A stretch of DNA of 64,000 nucleotides from Buttiauxella ferragutiae. Lineage in GTDB: Bacteria > Pseudomonadota > Gammaproteobacteria > Enterobacterales > Enterobacteriaceae. The notes below the pieces were generated by a model that worked only from the letters and a program-made list of their open reading frames with translations, did not search any database and was not told where the DNA came from. Shown one piece after another: positions 45,356 through 54,124 of this stretch. Numbering within the stretch: the first letter of the stretch is position 1; each line of letters opens with the position of its first letter. The translations under genes and the position numbers were made by a program. The stretch lies in NCBI RefSeq assembly GCF_001654915.1, contig NZ_LXEQ01000038.1; one strand, 5' to 3'.

Positions 45356-45363
45356 TACCCTAC

Positions 45364-45440
45364 GCCCGGTAGTTAAAGCTACCGGGCCTACAATTATCAC
45401 CTGCCTTGTAGGTCGGATAAGCGAAGCGTCATCCGATGAG
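45364..45440. repeat. REP-like palindromes between sucB and sucC
   Basis: First hairpin GCCCGGTAG (45364-45372), loop TTAAAG, CTACCGGGC (45379-45387). The second unit, from TGCCTTGTAGGTCGGATAAG (about 45402) to CATCCGATGAG, resembles the E. coli REP sequence with its GTAGG..GGATAAG core. Together they look like a BIME. In E. coli REP elements also lie between sucB and sucC, where they may stabilise the upstream message. Confidence 0.8.
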
Positions 45441-45488
45441 AATTGCGACAACTGACCTACATGTTTTTATGAAGGATGGATAGAACTC

Positions 45489-46655
45489 ATGAACTTACAC
45501 GAGTATCAGGCGAAACAGTTGTTTGCTCGATATGGCCTACCGGCTCCAGTCGGTTACGCCTGTAACACACCGCGTGAAGCGGAAGAAGCGGCATCCAAAA
45601 TTGGTGCAGGCCCGTGGGTAGTAAAATGTCAGGTTCATGCTGGTGGCCGCGGTAAAGCGGGTGGCGTGAAAGTGGTTAACAGCAAAGAAGACATCCGTAC
45701 TTTTGCTGAACACTGGCTGGGCAAACGCCTGGTGACCTATCAAACAGATGCAGGCGGCCAGCCGGTTCACCAGATTCTGGTTGAAGCTGCAACTGACATT
45801 GATAAAGAACTGTATCTTGGCGCGGTGGTTGATCGTAGTTCCCGTCGCGTAGTGTTTATGGCGTCCACCGAAGGTGGCGTTGAAATTGAGAAAGTTGCGG
45901 AAGAAACCCCGCACCTGATCCACAAAGTTGCACTGGATCCGCTGGCAGGCCCAATGCCTTACCAGGGCCGTGAACTGGCGTTCAAACTGGGTCTGGAAGG
46001 TAAGCAAGTTCAGCAGTTCACCAAAATCTTTATGGGTCTGGCGAACATCTTCCTTGAGCGCGACCTGGCGCTGATTGAAATCAACCCGCTGGTTATCACC
46101 AGGCAGGGTGACCTGATTTGTCTTGATGGCAAGCTGGGTGCCGATGGTAACGCACTGTTCCGCCAGCCAGAGCTGCGTGAAATGCGTGACCCAAGCCAGG
46201 AAGATGCACGTGAATCTCAGGCTGCACAGTGGGAACTGAACTACGTTGCGCTTGATGGCAACATCGGTTGCATGGTTAACGGTGCAGGCCTGGCAATGGG
46301 CACCATGGACATCGTTAAACTGCACGGCGGCGAACCAGCTAACTTCCTGGACGTTGGCGGCGGCGCAACGAAAGAGCGCGTAACCGAAGCATTCAAAATC
46401 ATTCTGTCTGACGACAAAGTGAAAGCCGTTCTGGTTAACATCTTCGGCGGTATCGTGCGTTGCGACCTGATTGCAGACGGCATCATCGGCGCGGTTGCAG
46501 AAGTGGGTGTTAACGTTCCAGTGGTAGTACGTCTGGAAGGTAACAACGCGGAACTGGGTGCGAAGAAACTGGCAGATAGTGGCCTGAATATTATTGCAGC
46601 GAAAAGTCTGACGGATGCAGCACAGCAGGTTGTTGCTGCCGTGGAGGGGAAATAA
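45489..46655 (+). CDS. sucC: Succinyl-CoA synthetase beta subunit
   Basis: ATP-grasp subunit of 388 residues that interconverts succinyl-CoA and succinate with substrate-level phosphorylation. Starts MNLHEYQAKQLFARYGLPAP; ATP-grasp region KCQVHAGGRGKAGGVK near 46-60; GCMVNGAGLAMGTMDIVKLHGG near 258-280 and the succinate/CoA-binding GGGATKERV and NIFGGIVRCDLIADGI near 318-334. Length equals E. coli. It overlaps sucD by one base (TAATG). Confidence 0.98.
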   Translation: MNLHEYQAKQLFARYGLPAPVGYACNTPREAEEAASKIGAGPWVVKCQVHAGGRGKAGGVKVVNSKEDIRTFAEHWLGKRLVTYQTDAGGQPVHQILVEAATDIDKELYLGAVVDRSSRRVVFMASTEGGVEIEKVAEETPHLIHKVALDPLAGPMPYQGRELAFKLGLEGKQVQQFTKIFMGLANIFLERDLALIEINPLVITRQGDLICLDGKLGADGNALFRQPELREMRDPSQEDARESQAAQWELNYVALDGNIGCMVNGAGLAMGTMDIVKLHGGEPANFLDVGGGATKERVTEAFKIILSDDKVKAVLVNIFGGIVRCDLIADGIIGAVAEVGVNVPVVVRLEGNNAELGAKKLADSGLNIIAAKSLTDAAQQVVAAVEGK

Positions 46656-47527
46656 TGTCCATTTTGATCGATAAAAACACCAAGGTGATTTGCCAGGGTT
46701 TCACCGGCAGCCAGGGGACTTTCCACTCCGAGCAGGCGATTGCATACGGTACGCAAATGGTTGGCGGTGTAACGCCAGGTAAAGGCGGCACCGAGCATCT
46801 GGGTCTGCCAGTATTTAACACCGTACGCGAAGCAGTAGAAGCTACTGGTGCAACTGCAACGGTAATCTACGTTCCAGCTCCGTTCTGCAAAGACTCCATT
46901 CTGGAAGCTATCGATGCAGGCATTAAGCTGATTATCACCATCACAGAAGGCATCCCGACGCTGGATATGCTGACTGTGAAAGTGAAACTGGACGAAGCAG
47001 GCGTGCGCATGATTGGGCCAAACTGCCCAGGCGTTATCACCCCAGGCGAGTGCAAAATCGGTATCATGCCAGGTCACATCCATCTGCCAGGCAAAGTGGG
47101 CATCGTTTCCCGCTCTGGTACGCTGACTTATGAAGCGGTTAAACAGACTACTGATATCGGTCTGGGCCAGTCCACTTGTGTGGGCATCGGTGGTGACCCA
47201 ATCCCTGGATCTAACTTCATCGATATCCTGAAGATGTTCGAGGAAGATCCGAAAACTGAAGCTATCGTGATGATCGGTGAGATCGGTGGTAGTGCCGAAG
47301 AAGAAGCTGCTGCTTACATCAAAGAGCATGTCACCAAGCCAGTTGTTGGTTACATCGCAGGTGTGACTGCGCCGAAAGGCAAGCGTATGGGTCACGCGGG
47401 GGCAATCATTGCAGGTGGTAAAGGTACCGCGGATGAGAAATTCGCAGCACTGGAAGCCGCTGGCGTGAAAACCGTTCGCAGCCTGGCTGACATCGGCGAC
47501 GCACTGAAAGCTATTTTGCCTCAGTAA
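46655..47527 (+). CDS. sucD: Succinyl-CoA synthetase alpha subunit
   Basis: CoA-binding, phospho-histidine subunit of 290 residues. Visible: N-terminal Rossmann CoA site TKVICQGFTGSQGTFHSEQA near 9-28; GPNCPGVITPGECKIGIMPG near 122-142; GIGGDPIPGSNFIDIL near 183-198; and the phosphorylated His in KGKRMGHAGAIIAGGKGTA near 247. Last gene of the sdh-suc operon; its 3' UTR is the SdhX small RNA locus. The start shares its first base with the sucC stop. Confidence 0.98.
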   Translation: MSILIDKNTKVICQGFTGSQGTFHSEQAIAYGTQMVGGVTPGKGGTEHLGLPVFNTVREAVEATGATATVIYVPAPFCKDSILEAIDAGIKLIITITEGIPTLDMLTVKVKLDEAGVRMIGPNCPGVITPGECKIGIMPGHIHLPGKVGIVSRSGTLTYEAVKQTTDIGLGQSTCVGIGGDPIPGSNFIDILKMFEEDPKTEAIVMIGEIGGSAEEEAAAYIKEHVTKPVVGYIAGVTAPKGKRMGHAGAIIAGGKGTADEKFAALEAAGVKTVRSLADIGDALKAILPQ

Positions 47528-47593
47528 GTAAAAGAAATAAGAGTAAATCCCCTAAGCAGTTGAAGCTGTAGTTTCAAATGGGAAGGGGATAAT

Positions 47594-47632
47594 GTTCGAC
47601 ATGGTTGGCCGCTCTATTGAGTGGCCTTTTTT
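47594..47632 (+). ncRNA. sdhX: SdhX (RybD) small RNA in the sucD 3' UTR
   Basis: In E. coli and Salmonella SdhX is cut from the 3' UTR of the sdh-suc message by RNase E, binds Hfq, and represses ackA among other targets. Here the same layout is present: a short single-stranded head GTTCGACATGG followed by the terminal hairpin and T run. TTCGACATGG (47595-47604) can pair with the ackA message across its start codon (3453-3462): nine Watson-Crick pairs plus one G-U. The exact 5' end is inferred. Confidence 0.75.
47607..47632 (+). terminator. Rho-independent terminator of the sdhCDAB-sucABCD operon
   Basis: GGCCGCTC (47607-47614), loop TATT, GAGTGGCC (47619-47626) with one G-U-type pair, then TTTTTT. 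It also forms the 3' end of the SdhX small RNA. Confidence 0.93.
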
Positions 47633-48204
47633 ATGATTGGCATATTTCGTTCGTATGAACGAGTCATTAAAACTCGGTCATGATCTCAATTCCAGCGCGG
47701 CTGTTGCCGTCATGTCACCCATCCGTGCCGCGGGTTTACCGGTCATATACAAATCCTTCTGTTTACATGAACTGAAAATTGATTGGCTTCAGGCGCTTGC
47801 CTGCGGACGACATCAACGCCGTAGCGGGCAAATAATAAACACCGTGAACAGGGGGAGAAGAATAATCTGTCCGGTTTTTTATTATGTGAAAGACATCAAC
47901 TTTTTAGGTTGAAAATCAGAGGGCGTGTAAATATATATTCTATATATCAATTAATTAATTGATTTCATGGATAGGTGTGATGAAGGGATTCGTGTTGTGA
48001 ATTAAACGCAATATCATCATTGTTATTTTCAGCATTGCCACTCTTGAGTGATGAAGTCATTCAGACCCAAATCGATTCCACAGTTTGCATACGAATGCCC
48101 TCTTGCTCACTGATTGCTGTTTATAGCACCATTTGATGTAGTGAATTCAATGATGCTATGAGGGAAATAATATGAGGGAAATAAGTGGAAGGGCTTTAAC
48201 AAAT
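47633..48204. other. Non-coding gap between the suc terminator and mngR
   Basis: About 570 bp with no convincing gene. A 91-codon open frame (47637-47912) starts in the terminator tail and resembles no family I know. AT-rich stretches lie at 47920-47965. A perfect 14-bp tandem direct repeat TATGAGGGAAATAA occurs at 48157-48184, just beyond the mngR stop. Confidence 0.65.
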
Positions 48205-48924
48205 TTAATGCTTACGCCGCGCCACTAACGTAAATTTGTAATCGTCACTTTTGAATACGTTACGGCTGAACTCAAACACCCGTCCGTCCCTTAAATAGCC
48301 ACGCGACACCTTTTCCAGAACCGGTTTACTGGCATCAACTCCCAACGCTTTAACGACGTCTTCAGATGGCATCACCGGAATTATCTCTTGTTCGCTGCGG
48401 TCGATAACCATCTTCTTCACGTTCTCGATGAAGTGATATTTCGAATTCTCCATCACCTCCCAGGTGAGATCGGGGAACAGCGTGAGTGGCATCCAGGTTT
48501 CTTCCAGCGTAACGGGTTTCTGTTTAATGAAACGCACGCGTTTCACATGCCAGACTTTGTCGTCGACCGCCAGTTGCAGGTGGGCGGCCAGAATGTCATC
48601 CGCTTTAGCAACTTCAAAAATCTGCACTTCGCTGTGGGTTTCGACATTTCTGTCGGCCAGTTTTTCATAGAGGCTGGTCAACTGGTAAATGTCGTAATTG
48701 ACCTTTTCCTCTTTAACGTATGAACCGCTGCCTTGAATGCTCTCGATGATTTGCTGTTCGGTGAGTTGTTTGAGCGCCTGACGGACAGTCACCCGGCTCA
48801 CCGCAAACTGTGCCTGAAGCGCTGATTCTGTGGGCAGTGCGTCACCCGCTTTCAATTCACCGTTTTCCACCTGCAAGCGGATAGCGTCGGCAATCTGACG
48901 GTACATCGGTTTTTTACCCACCAC
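48205..48924 (-). CDS. mngR: GntR-family repressor of mannosylglycerate genes
   Basis: MngR (FarR) represses mngAB. The 239-residue product has a GntR winged helix at about 1-70 (MYRQIADAIRLQVENGEL, LPTESALQAQFAVSRVTVRQAL) and a UTRA/HutC effector domain at about 85-235, with EETWMPLTLFPDLTWEVMENS and RGYLRDGRVFEFSRNVFKSDDYKF. It is divergent from mngA, with 181 bp between, and its own promoter would overlap the mng operator. Start at 48922-48924. Confidence 0.95.
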   Translation of the reverse strand: MVGKKPMYRQIADAIRLQVENGELKAGDALPTESALQAQFAVSRVTVRQALKQLTEQQIIESIQGSGSYVKEEKVNYDIYQLTSLYEKLADRNVETHSEVQIFEVAKADDILAAHLQLAVDDKVWHVKRVRFIKQKPVTLEETWMPLTLFPDLTWEVMENSKYHFIENVKKMVIDRSEQEIIPVMPSEDVVKALGVDASKPVLEKVSRGYLRDGRVFEFSRNVFKSDDYKFTLVARRKH

Positions 48925-48992
48925 ATAGTCCTCTTAGAACGTTAGAAATCTCACCAGATGATAGCCCCAATCATGGCAGCTGTTAATCGATA

Positions 48993-49021
48993 AGTATTAA
49001 TACAAATTAAATACAAATTAT
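48993..49021. promoter_or_regulatory. Candidate MngR operators
   Basis: The minus strand reads TAATTTGTATTTAATTTGTA followed by TTAATAC, giving two close matches to the reported FarR box TGTATTAWTT about 10 bp apart. AT-rich flanks include TTATCGATAA-like palindromes (49017-49027). Position in the mngR-mngA gap fits repression of both genes. Confidence 0.55.
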
Positions 49022-49027
49022 CGATAA

Positions 49028-49043
49028 GGTTAAATTGATCACA
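49028..49043 (+). promoter_or_regulatory. CRP-like site upstream of mngA
   Basis: GGTTA-N6-TCACA: the right half is a perfect CRP half-site and the left matches three of five. It lies about 70 bp before mngA, suitable for catabolite activation of a PTS operon. Confidence 0.5.
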
Positions 49044-49105
49044 TAAAGGTATTATTTATATCGATACACTGCGCAACATCAAAACTCATTCCCGACGAGG
49101 AAATA

Positions 49106-51025
49106 ATGAAGCTGACGGCGTTAACTCACCCGGATTTGATCACGCTGCAAACCACGTTTAACAGCCGTGATGATGCGATTCGTGCCATGGCAGGCCAACT
49201 GGCGGCATTGGGGAAATTACATAATCTGGAGCAATTCCTGGCCGAAGTATTTTCCCGAGAAGCGCAAGGTCCAACCGCTTTGGGCGAAGGGCTGGCAGTC
49301 CCTCACGGTAAAACGAATGCCGTAAAAGAAGCGGCTTTTGCTGCCGCGACGCTGACGTCACCGATTGACTGGGAAGGAATCGACGGGCTGGAGTCGGTAC
49401 AGATGATCTTCTTGCTGGCAATCCCTGAAGGGGAGGCTGGATCAACACATATGCAGCTTCTGACCGCGTTGACCACTGCATTGGTGGATGACGAGGTGCG
49501 CGAGAAAGCGATGCGTGCCACGACGGTGAATGAGTTTATGGCGTTGCTAAATAGTGAGCCAGAAAGTGTGGCGCGGGATGAAGATACAACACGCCCGACC
49601 ATTGTTTGTGTAACCGCTTGTCCGGCAGGGATTGCTCATACTTATATGGCGGCTGAATATCTGGAAAAAGCCGGGCGTAAGCTTGGCATCAATGTTTACG
49701 TCGAAAAGCAAGGGGCGAACGGCGTTGAAGGGCGCTTAACGGCCCGGCAGATTAATCAGGCACATGCCTGCGTGTTTGCGGCAGAAGTGGCAATTAAAGA
49801 AGCCGAACGCTTCAAAGGTATTCCTGCTATTCGTACCCCTGTTGCCGAACCGATTAAACACGCCGAGCGCATTTTGCAGCAGGCGCTGGCGCTGGAACCC
49901 ATTTCTGATGAACGCCTGCAACAGCAAGATGAAACGCAATCTGCACCAGGTTTTAAAACTGAGTTAAAGCAGGCGCTACTCAGCGGCATTTCTTTTGCCG
50001 TTCCGCTGATTGTTGCGGGAGGCACCGTGTTAGCGGTCGCTGTTTTGCTGGCGCAGATTTTTGGTTTGCAGCATTTGTTCGAACTCGAAAACTCGTGGTT
50101 GTGGATGTACCGCAAACTTGGCGGTGGAATGCTGGGCACGCTGATGGTGCCGGTTCTGGCGGCTTATACCGCTTACTCTTTGGCTGATAAACCCGCGCTC
50201 GGGCCTGGTTTTGCAGCGGGCCTTGCGGCCAACATGATTGGTTCTGGTTTTCTCGGTGGGGTAGTGGGTGGCTTAATCGCAGGCTACCTGATGCGCTGGG
50301 TGAAAAAACACATTCGCCTCAGCCCTAACTTCAACGGCTTTTTAACCTTCTATCTCTATCCGGTGATTGGCACGCTGGTCGCGGGCAGCCTGATGCTGTT
50401 TGTCATTGGCGAACCTGTTGCGTGGCTCAACACTTCGCTCACCCACTGGTTGAACGGATTATCCGGCAGCAATGCCTTATTGCTGGGCGCAATTATCGGC
50501 TTTATGTGTTCGTTTGACCTCGGCGGCCCGGTGAATAAGGCTTCATACGCATTTTGTCTCGGCGCGATGGCGAACGGCGTGTTTGGCCCATACGCCATTT
50601 TCGCCTCGGTCAAAATGGTATCGGCCTTTACGGTCACCGCTTCTACGTTAATCGCTCCTCGTCTTTTCAAAGATTTTGAGATTGAAACCGGTAAATCAAC
50701 CTGGTTGCTCGGGCTGGCAGGGATCACTGAAGGCGCGATCCCAATGGCAATTGAAGATCCGATCCGTGTGATTGGTTCATTCCTGGTGGGATCGGTAGTC
50801 ACTGGTGCGATGGTTGGTGCGATGAATATTGGCTTATCGACACCGGGTGCGGGCATCTTTTCTTTATTCCTGCTGCATTCCGGTGACTTCAGTGGCCTGA
50901 CTGCCGCTGCGGGATGGTTCGGTGCGGCATTGGTTGGCACGGTCATTTCAACATCGGTATTGATTTTGTGGCGTAAGCACGCCGTTAAGCAGGGCAAATA
51001 TTCCCCAGAAAGCGCTCTATCGTAA
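49106..51025 (+). CDS. mngA: PTS 2-O-alpha-mannosyl-D-glycerate transporter, EIIABC
   Basis: Imports mannosylglycerate with phosphorylation, in the inner membrane. The 639-residue product has fused domains: EIIA (about 1-155) with phospho-His67 in GLAVPHGKTN; EIIB (about 164-262) with phospho-Cys172 in the P-loop-like CVTACPAGIAHTYMAAEYLE; EIIC (about 285-630) of the fructose family with GPGFAAGLAANMIGSGFLGG and FDLGGPVNKASYAFC and GAIPMAIEDPIRV. It is slightly shorter than E. coli (658). AGGAAATA precedes the ATG. Co-transcribed with mngB, 25 bp downstream. Confidence 0.96.
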   Translation: MKLTALTHPDLITLQTTFNSRDDAIRAMAGQLAALGKLHNLEQFLAEVFSREAQGPTALGEGLAVPHGKTNAVKEAAFAAATLTSPIDWEGIDGLESVQMIFLLAIPEGEAGSTHMQLLTALTTALVDDEVREKAMRATTVNEFMALLNSEPESVARDEDTTRPTIVCVTACPAGIAHTYMAAEYLEKAGRKLGINVYVEKQGANGVEGRLTARQINQAHACVFAAEVAIKEAERFKGIPAIRTPVAEPIKHAERILQQALALEPISDERLQQQDETQSAPGFKTELKQALLSGISFAVPLIVAGGTVLAVAVLLAQIFGLQHLFELENSWLWMYRKLGGGMLGTLMVPVLAAYTAYSLADKPALGPGFAAGLAANMIGSGFLGGVVGGLIAGYLMRWVKKHIRLSPNFNGFLTFYLYPVIGTLVAGSLMLFVIGEPVAWLNTSLTHWLNGLSGSNALLLGAIIGFMCSFDLGGPVNKASYAFCLGAMANGVFGPYAIFASVKMVSAFTVTASTLIAPRLFKDFEIETGKSTWLLGLAGITEGAIPMAIEDPIRVIGSFLVGSVVTGAMVGAMNIGLSTPGAGIFSLFLLHSGDFSGLTAAAGWFGAALVGTVISTSVLILWRKHAVKQGKYSPESALS

Positions 51026-51050
51026 TCACTCAGAAGTAAGGCAAACAAGA

Positions 51051-53693
51051 ATGAAAGCTGTATCTCGTGTTCATATTACTCCCCATATGCATTGGGACCG
51101 TGAATGGTATTTCACCACTGAGGAATCCCGCATCCTGTTGATTAATAACATGGAGGAGATTCTGGCACGCCTTGAGTGTGACCCTGACTATAAATATTAC
51201 GTGCTCGATGGACAAACGGCGGTACTGGAAGATTACTTCGCGATTAAGCCGGAAAATAAAGCACGTGTTAAAGCAATGGTAGAAGCGGGCAAGCTGATTA
51301 TCGGCCCGTGGTATACGCAAACTGACACCACCATCGTTTCTGGTGAGTCGATTGTGCGCAACCTGATGTACGGCATGCGTGATTGCATGGCGTTTGGCGA
51401 GTCGATGAAGATTGGTTATTTGCCCGATTCGTTTGGGATGTCGGCACAACTGCCGCATATTTTTAACGGCTTTGGTATTAAACGCGCGATGTTCTGGCGA
51501 GGTTGTTCCGAGCGTCACGGAACAGACCGAACCGAATTCTTATGGAAAAGCAAAGACGGCAGTGAAGTGGTCACTCAGGTACTGCCGTTGGGTTATGCGA
51601 TTGGTAAATATTTGCCAGAAGATGAAGTCGGCCTGCGTAAACGCCTCGACAGTTATTTTGAGGTGCTGGAAAACGCTTCCGCCACGCAGGAAATCTTGCT
51701 GCCAAACGGGCATGACCAAATGCCACTGCAACAAAATATCTTCGCGGTTATCGATAAACTGCGCGAGATTTACCCGCAACGTGAATTTGTCATGAGCCGC
51801 TATGAAGACGTATTCGAAAAAATTGAAGCGTTACGCGACAAACTTGCCACGCTGGAAGGGGAGTTCATTGATGGTAAGTACATGCGAGTGCACCGCACTA
51901 TCAGCTCCACTCGCATGGATATCAAAATTGCTCATGCGCAGATTGAAAACAAAATCGTCAATATTCTTGAGCCGCTGGCGTCTATCGCTTGGTCACTAGG
52001 TTTTGAGTATCACCACGGCCTGCTGGAGAAAATGTGGAAAGAGATCCTCAAAAACCACGCTCACGACAGCATCGGTTGCTGCTGTAGCGATAAGGTGCAT
52101 CAGGAAATCATGACCCGCTTTGTGCTGGCGGACGACATGGCTGAAAATTTGATTCGTTTTTATATGCGTAAAATTGTCGACAATATGCCGACAACAAGTG
52201 CCGATAAGCTGACATTTTTCAACATGATGCCTTATCCACGCGAAGAGGTGATTAACACCACGATTCGTATCCGTGCCCGTGAGTTTTCCCTGAAAGATGA
52301 ACATGGCAATGAAGTGGAATACTTCATTCGCGAAGCGCGGGAAATTGACCCAGGCCTGGTCGACAGGCAAATCGTCCATTACGGCAATTACGATCCCTTC
52401 ATGGAATACGATATTCAGCTTAACCAGGTACTGCCTGCGATGGGGTATTGCACGTTGTATGTTGAAGGGCAAAAACCAGGACTGCAACGTGTACTGCCTG
52501 AAGCGGGTGAAGCGCTGCTGGAAAACAATTTCTATCGTATCAATCTCAATCAAAACGGCACGCTGCATATTACCGATAAGCAAAGCGGGATGAGTTACGA
52601 CCAGGTTTTGCAGCTGGAAGAGGGGTCAGATGATGGCGATGAGTACGATTACTCACCTGCCAAAGAGGAGTGGCTGATTTACTCGACAGAAAGTGCTCAC
52701 CAGTGTGAGGTGAAGCATGAAGCCTGGCAAAGCATCGCAACGCTGAAATTGCGCATGGCGCTGCCTGATAATCTGCAACAACGGGCTCAACGGCAAACTA
52801 GCGGTTATCTGGATGTGGAATGCCACGTTACGCTGGCGCATCACAGCCGCCGCATTGATATCGAAATGTGCCTTGATAACCAGGCGTGCGATCATCGTCT
52901 GCGAGTCCTGATCCCAACGCCATTTGCCTCGTCAACGGTGCTGGCGGATAACCAATTCGGCACTATTACGCGTCCGGTAGAGGATGTGGCAATGCAAAAC
53001 TGGCAGGAGGAAGGCTGGAAAGAAGCGCCAATCCCGGTGTGGAATTTGTTGAATTACGCTGCATTGCATGACGGTAAGAATGGAGTGGCTCTGTTTACTG
53101 ACGGGCTGCGTGAATTTGAAATCGTCGGTGAGAGAAAAGACACTTTCGCATTGACGTTATTCCGTTCGGTAGGGGTATTAGGCAAAGAAGAGCTGGTATT
53201 GCGCCCTGGGCGACCATCAGGTATCAAACTGCCAACGCCTGATTCACAACTGCGCGGAAAATTATGCTGTCGCTTTAGTCTGATGGCATTTTGCGGTTCG
53301 CCAACGACTGCGGGCATTGCTCAGCACGCTCGTACCTGGCTGACACCGGTTCAGTGCTATAACAAAATTCCGTTTGATGCGATGAAGCTTAACCGGGCAG
53401 ATTTTTCCACACCGGGCACATTTAGCCTGCTTACGATGCTTTCAGTCGGTTGTATGCTCAGTGCACTCAAAAAAGCCGAAGATCGTGATGAGTTGATTAT
53501 GCGTATTTTTAACCCTGATGAGCAGCATTGTGGGGAAGGCATGGTGGCTTGCACACTGCCTGTCGTGGGGTGGATGGAAACAGGAATGGATGAAAATCCG
53601 CTGCAACAACAATCAGAAAGGGCAGGGCACTTTGCACAGCTTCAACCTTGCCAGTCACGCACATTTAGCCTGGCACCAGACCGCTCAAGATAG
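51051..53693 (+). CDS. mngB: Alpha-mannosidase for mannosylglycerate 6-phosphate (GH38)
   Basis: Hydrolyses imported 2-O-(6-phospho-mannosyl)-glycerate to mannose 6-phosphate and glycerate. The 880-residue product is a GH38 glycoside hydrolase: HITPHMHWDREWYF near 8-21 (metal His and Asp), the nucleophile-region YLPDSFGMSAQLPHIFNGFG near 124-143 (catalytic Asp), a metal-binding His near KNHAHDSIGCCCSDKVH at 335-350, and the C-terminal beta-sandwich. Length is close to E. coli (877). Followed by a terminator. Confidence 0.96.
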   Translation: MKAVSRVHITPHMHWDREWYFTTEESRILLINNMEEILARLECDPDYKYYVLDGQTAVLEDYFAIKPENKARVKAMVEAGKLIIGPWYTQTDTTIVSGESIVRNLMYGMRDCMAFGESMKIGYLPDSFGMSAQLPHIFNGFGIKRAMFWRGCSERHGTDRTEFLWKSKDGSEVVTQVLPLGYAIGKYLPEDEVGLRKRLDSYFEVLENASATQEILLPNGHDQMPLQQNIFAVIDKLREIYPQREFVMSRYEDVFEKIEALRDKLATLEGEFIDGKYMRVHRTISSTRMDIKIAHAQIENKIVNILEPLASIAWSLGFEYHHGLLEKMWKEILKNHAHDSIGCCCSDKVHQEIMTRFVLADDMAENLIRFYMRKIVDNMPTTSADKLTFFNMMPYPREEVINTTIRIRAREFSLKDEHGNEVEYFIREAREIDPGLVDRQIVHYGNYDPFMEYDIQLNQVLPAMGYCTLYVEGQKPGLQRVLPEAGEALLENNFYRINLNQNGTLHITDKQSGMSYDQVLQLEEGSDDGDEYDYSPAKEEWLIYSTESAHQCEVKHEAWQSIATLKLRMALPDNLQQRAQRQTSGYLDVECHVTLAHHSRRIDIEMCLDNQACDHRLRVLIPTPFASSTVLADNQFGTITRPVEDVAMQNWQEEGWKEAPIPVWNLLNYAALHDGKNGVALFTDGLREFEIVGERKDTFALTLFRSVGVLGKEELVLRPGRPSGIKLPTPDSQLRGKLCCRFSLMAFCGSPTTAGIAQHARTWLTPVQCYNKIPFDAMKLNRADFSTPGTFSLLTMLSVGCMLSALKKAEDRDELIMRIFNPDEQHCGEGMVACTLPVVGWMETGMDENPLQQQSERAGHFAQLQPCQSRTFSLAPDRSR

Positions 53694-53719
53694 TTTCATT
53701 GTCATCATCGGTGTTTTAT

Positions 53720-53745
53720 AGCCACGTTTTTACGTGGCTTTTTTG
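53720..53745 (+). terminator. Rho-independent terminator of mngAB
   Basis: AGCCACGT (53720-53727), loop TTTT, ACGTGGCT (53732-53739), then a T run. 26 bp after the mngB stop. Confidence 0.93.
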
Positions 53746-54058
53746 TTTTTTTTGACTTCATCACGACCTGCTAACCCTATCAAAAATAATGTTTTGTTAA
53801 ATTAATAATTATTAAAGGTGAAATATTTGTTAATTTCAAGCCAGAAAAGAAACGAATTCAGAGAAATACCGTGAGGTGATTAACACAATACGTCACTACT
53901 TCGTGAAAGTTTAATTTCCAAACCTGACTTCAAATAAATAACTTTTGTTTATAGATATCATCCTTTCATTAACGATAGTACGTTTTATAAAACACATCAT
54001 TAACAATGGGTTTACCATTAAGCTCAATGAGAAACTAAATTAACAAAAGAAGGGAAAA

Positions 54059-54072
54059 TTGCGCTAGATCAA
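54059..54072. promoter_or_regulatory. FNR site 1 upstream of cydA
   Basis: TTGCG-CTAG-ATCAA against TTGAT-N4-ATCAA: eight of ten. It is 52 bp upstream of site 2, the same spacing as the -53.5 and -1 FNR sites of E. coli cydA. Confidence 0.65.
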
Positions 54073-54110
54073 TATGTAAAACTAGCAAATGGTGTGGAAA
54101 AGGGCGTAAA

Positions 54111-54124
54111 TTGTTGCAGATCAA
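54111..54124. promoter_or_regulatory. FNR site 2 at the cydA start region
   Basis: TTGTT-GCAG-ATCAA, nine of ten to TTGAT-N4-ATCAA. If the E. coli geometry holds, transcription from the main promoter begins near 54118, giving a leader of about 295 nt. Confidence 0.7.

Noticed and set aside
46241..47395. 384-codon open frame on the minus strand
   Set aside because: Antisense to sucC and sucD; explained by codon bias of the real genes.
47637..47912. 91-codon open frame after the suc terminator
   Set aside because: Starts in the terminator tail, has no RBS and no family resemblance.
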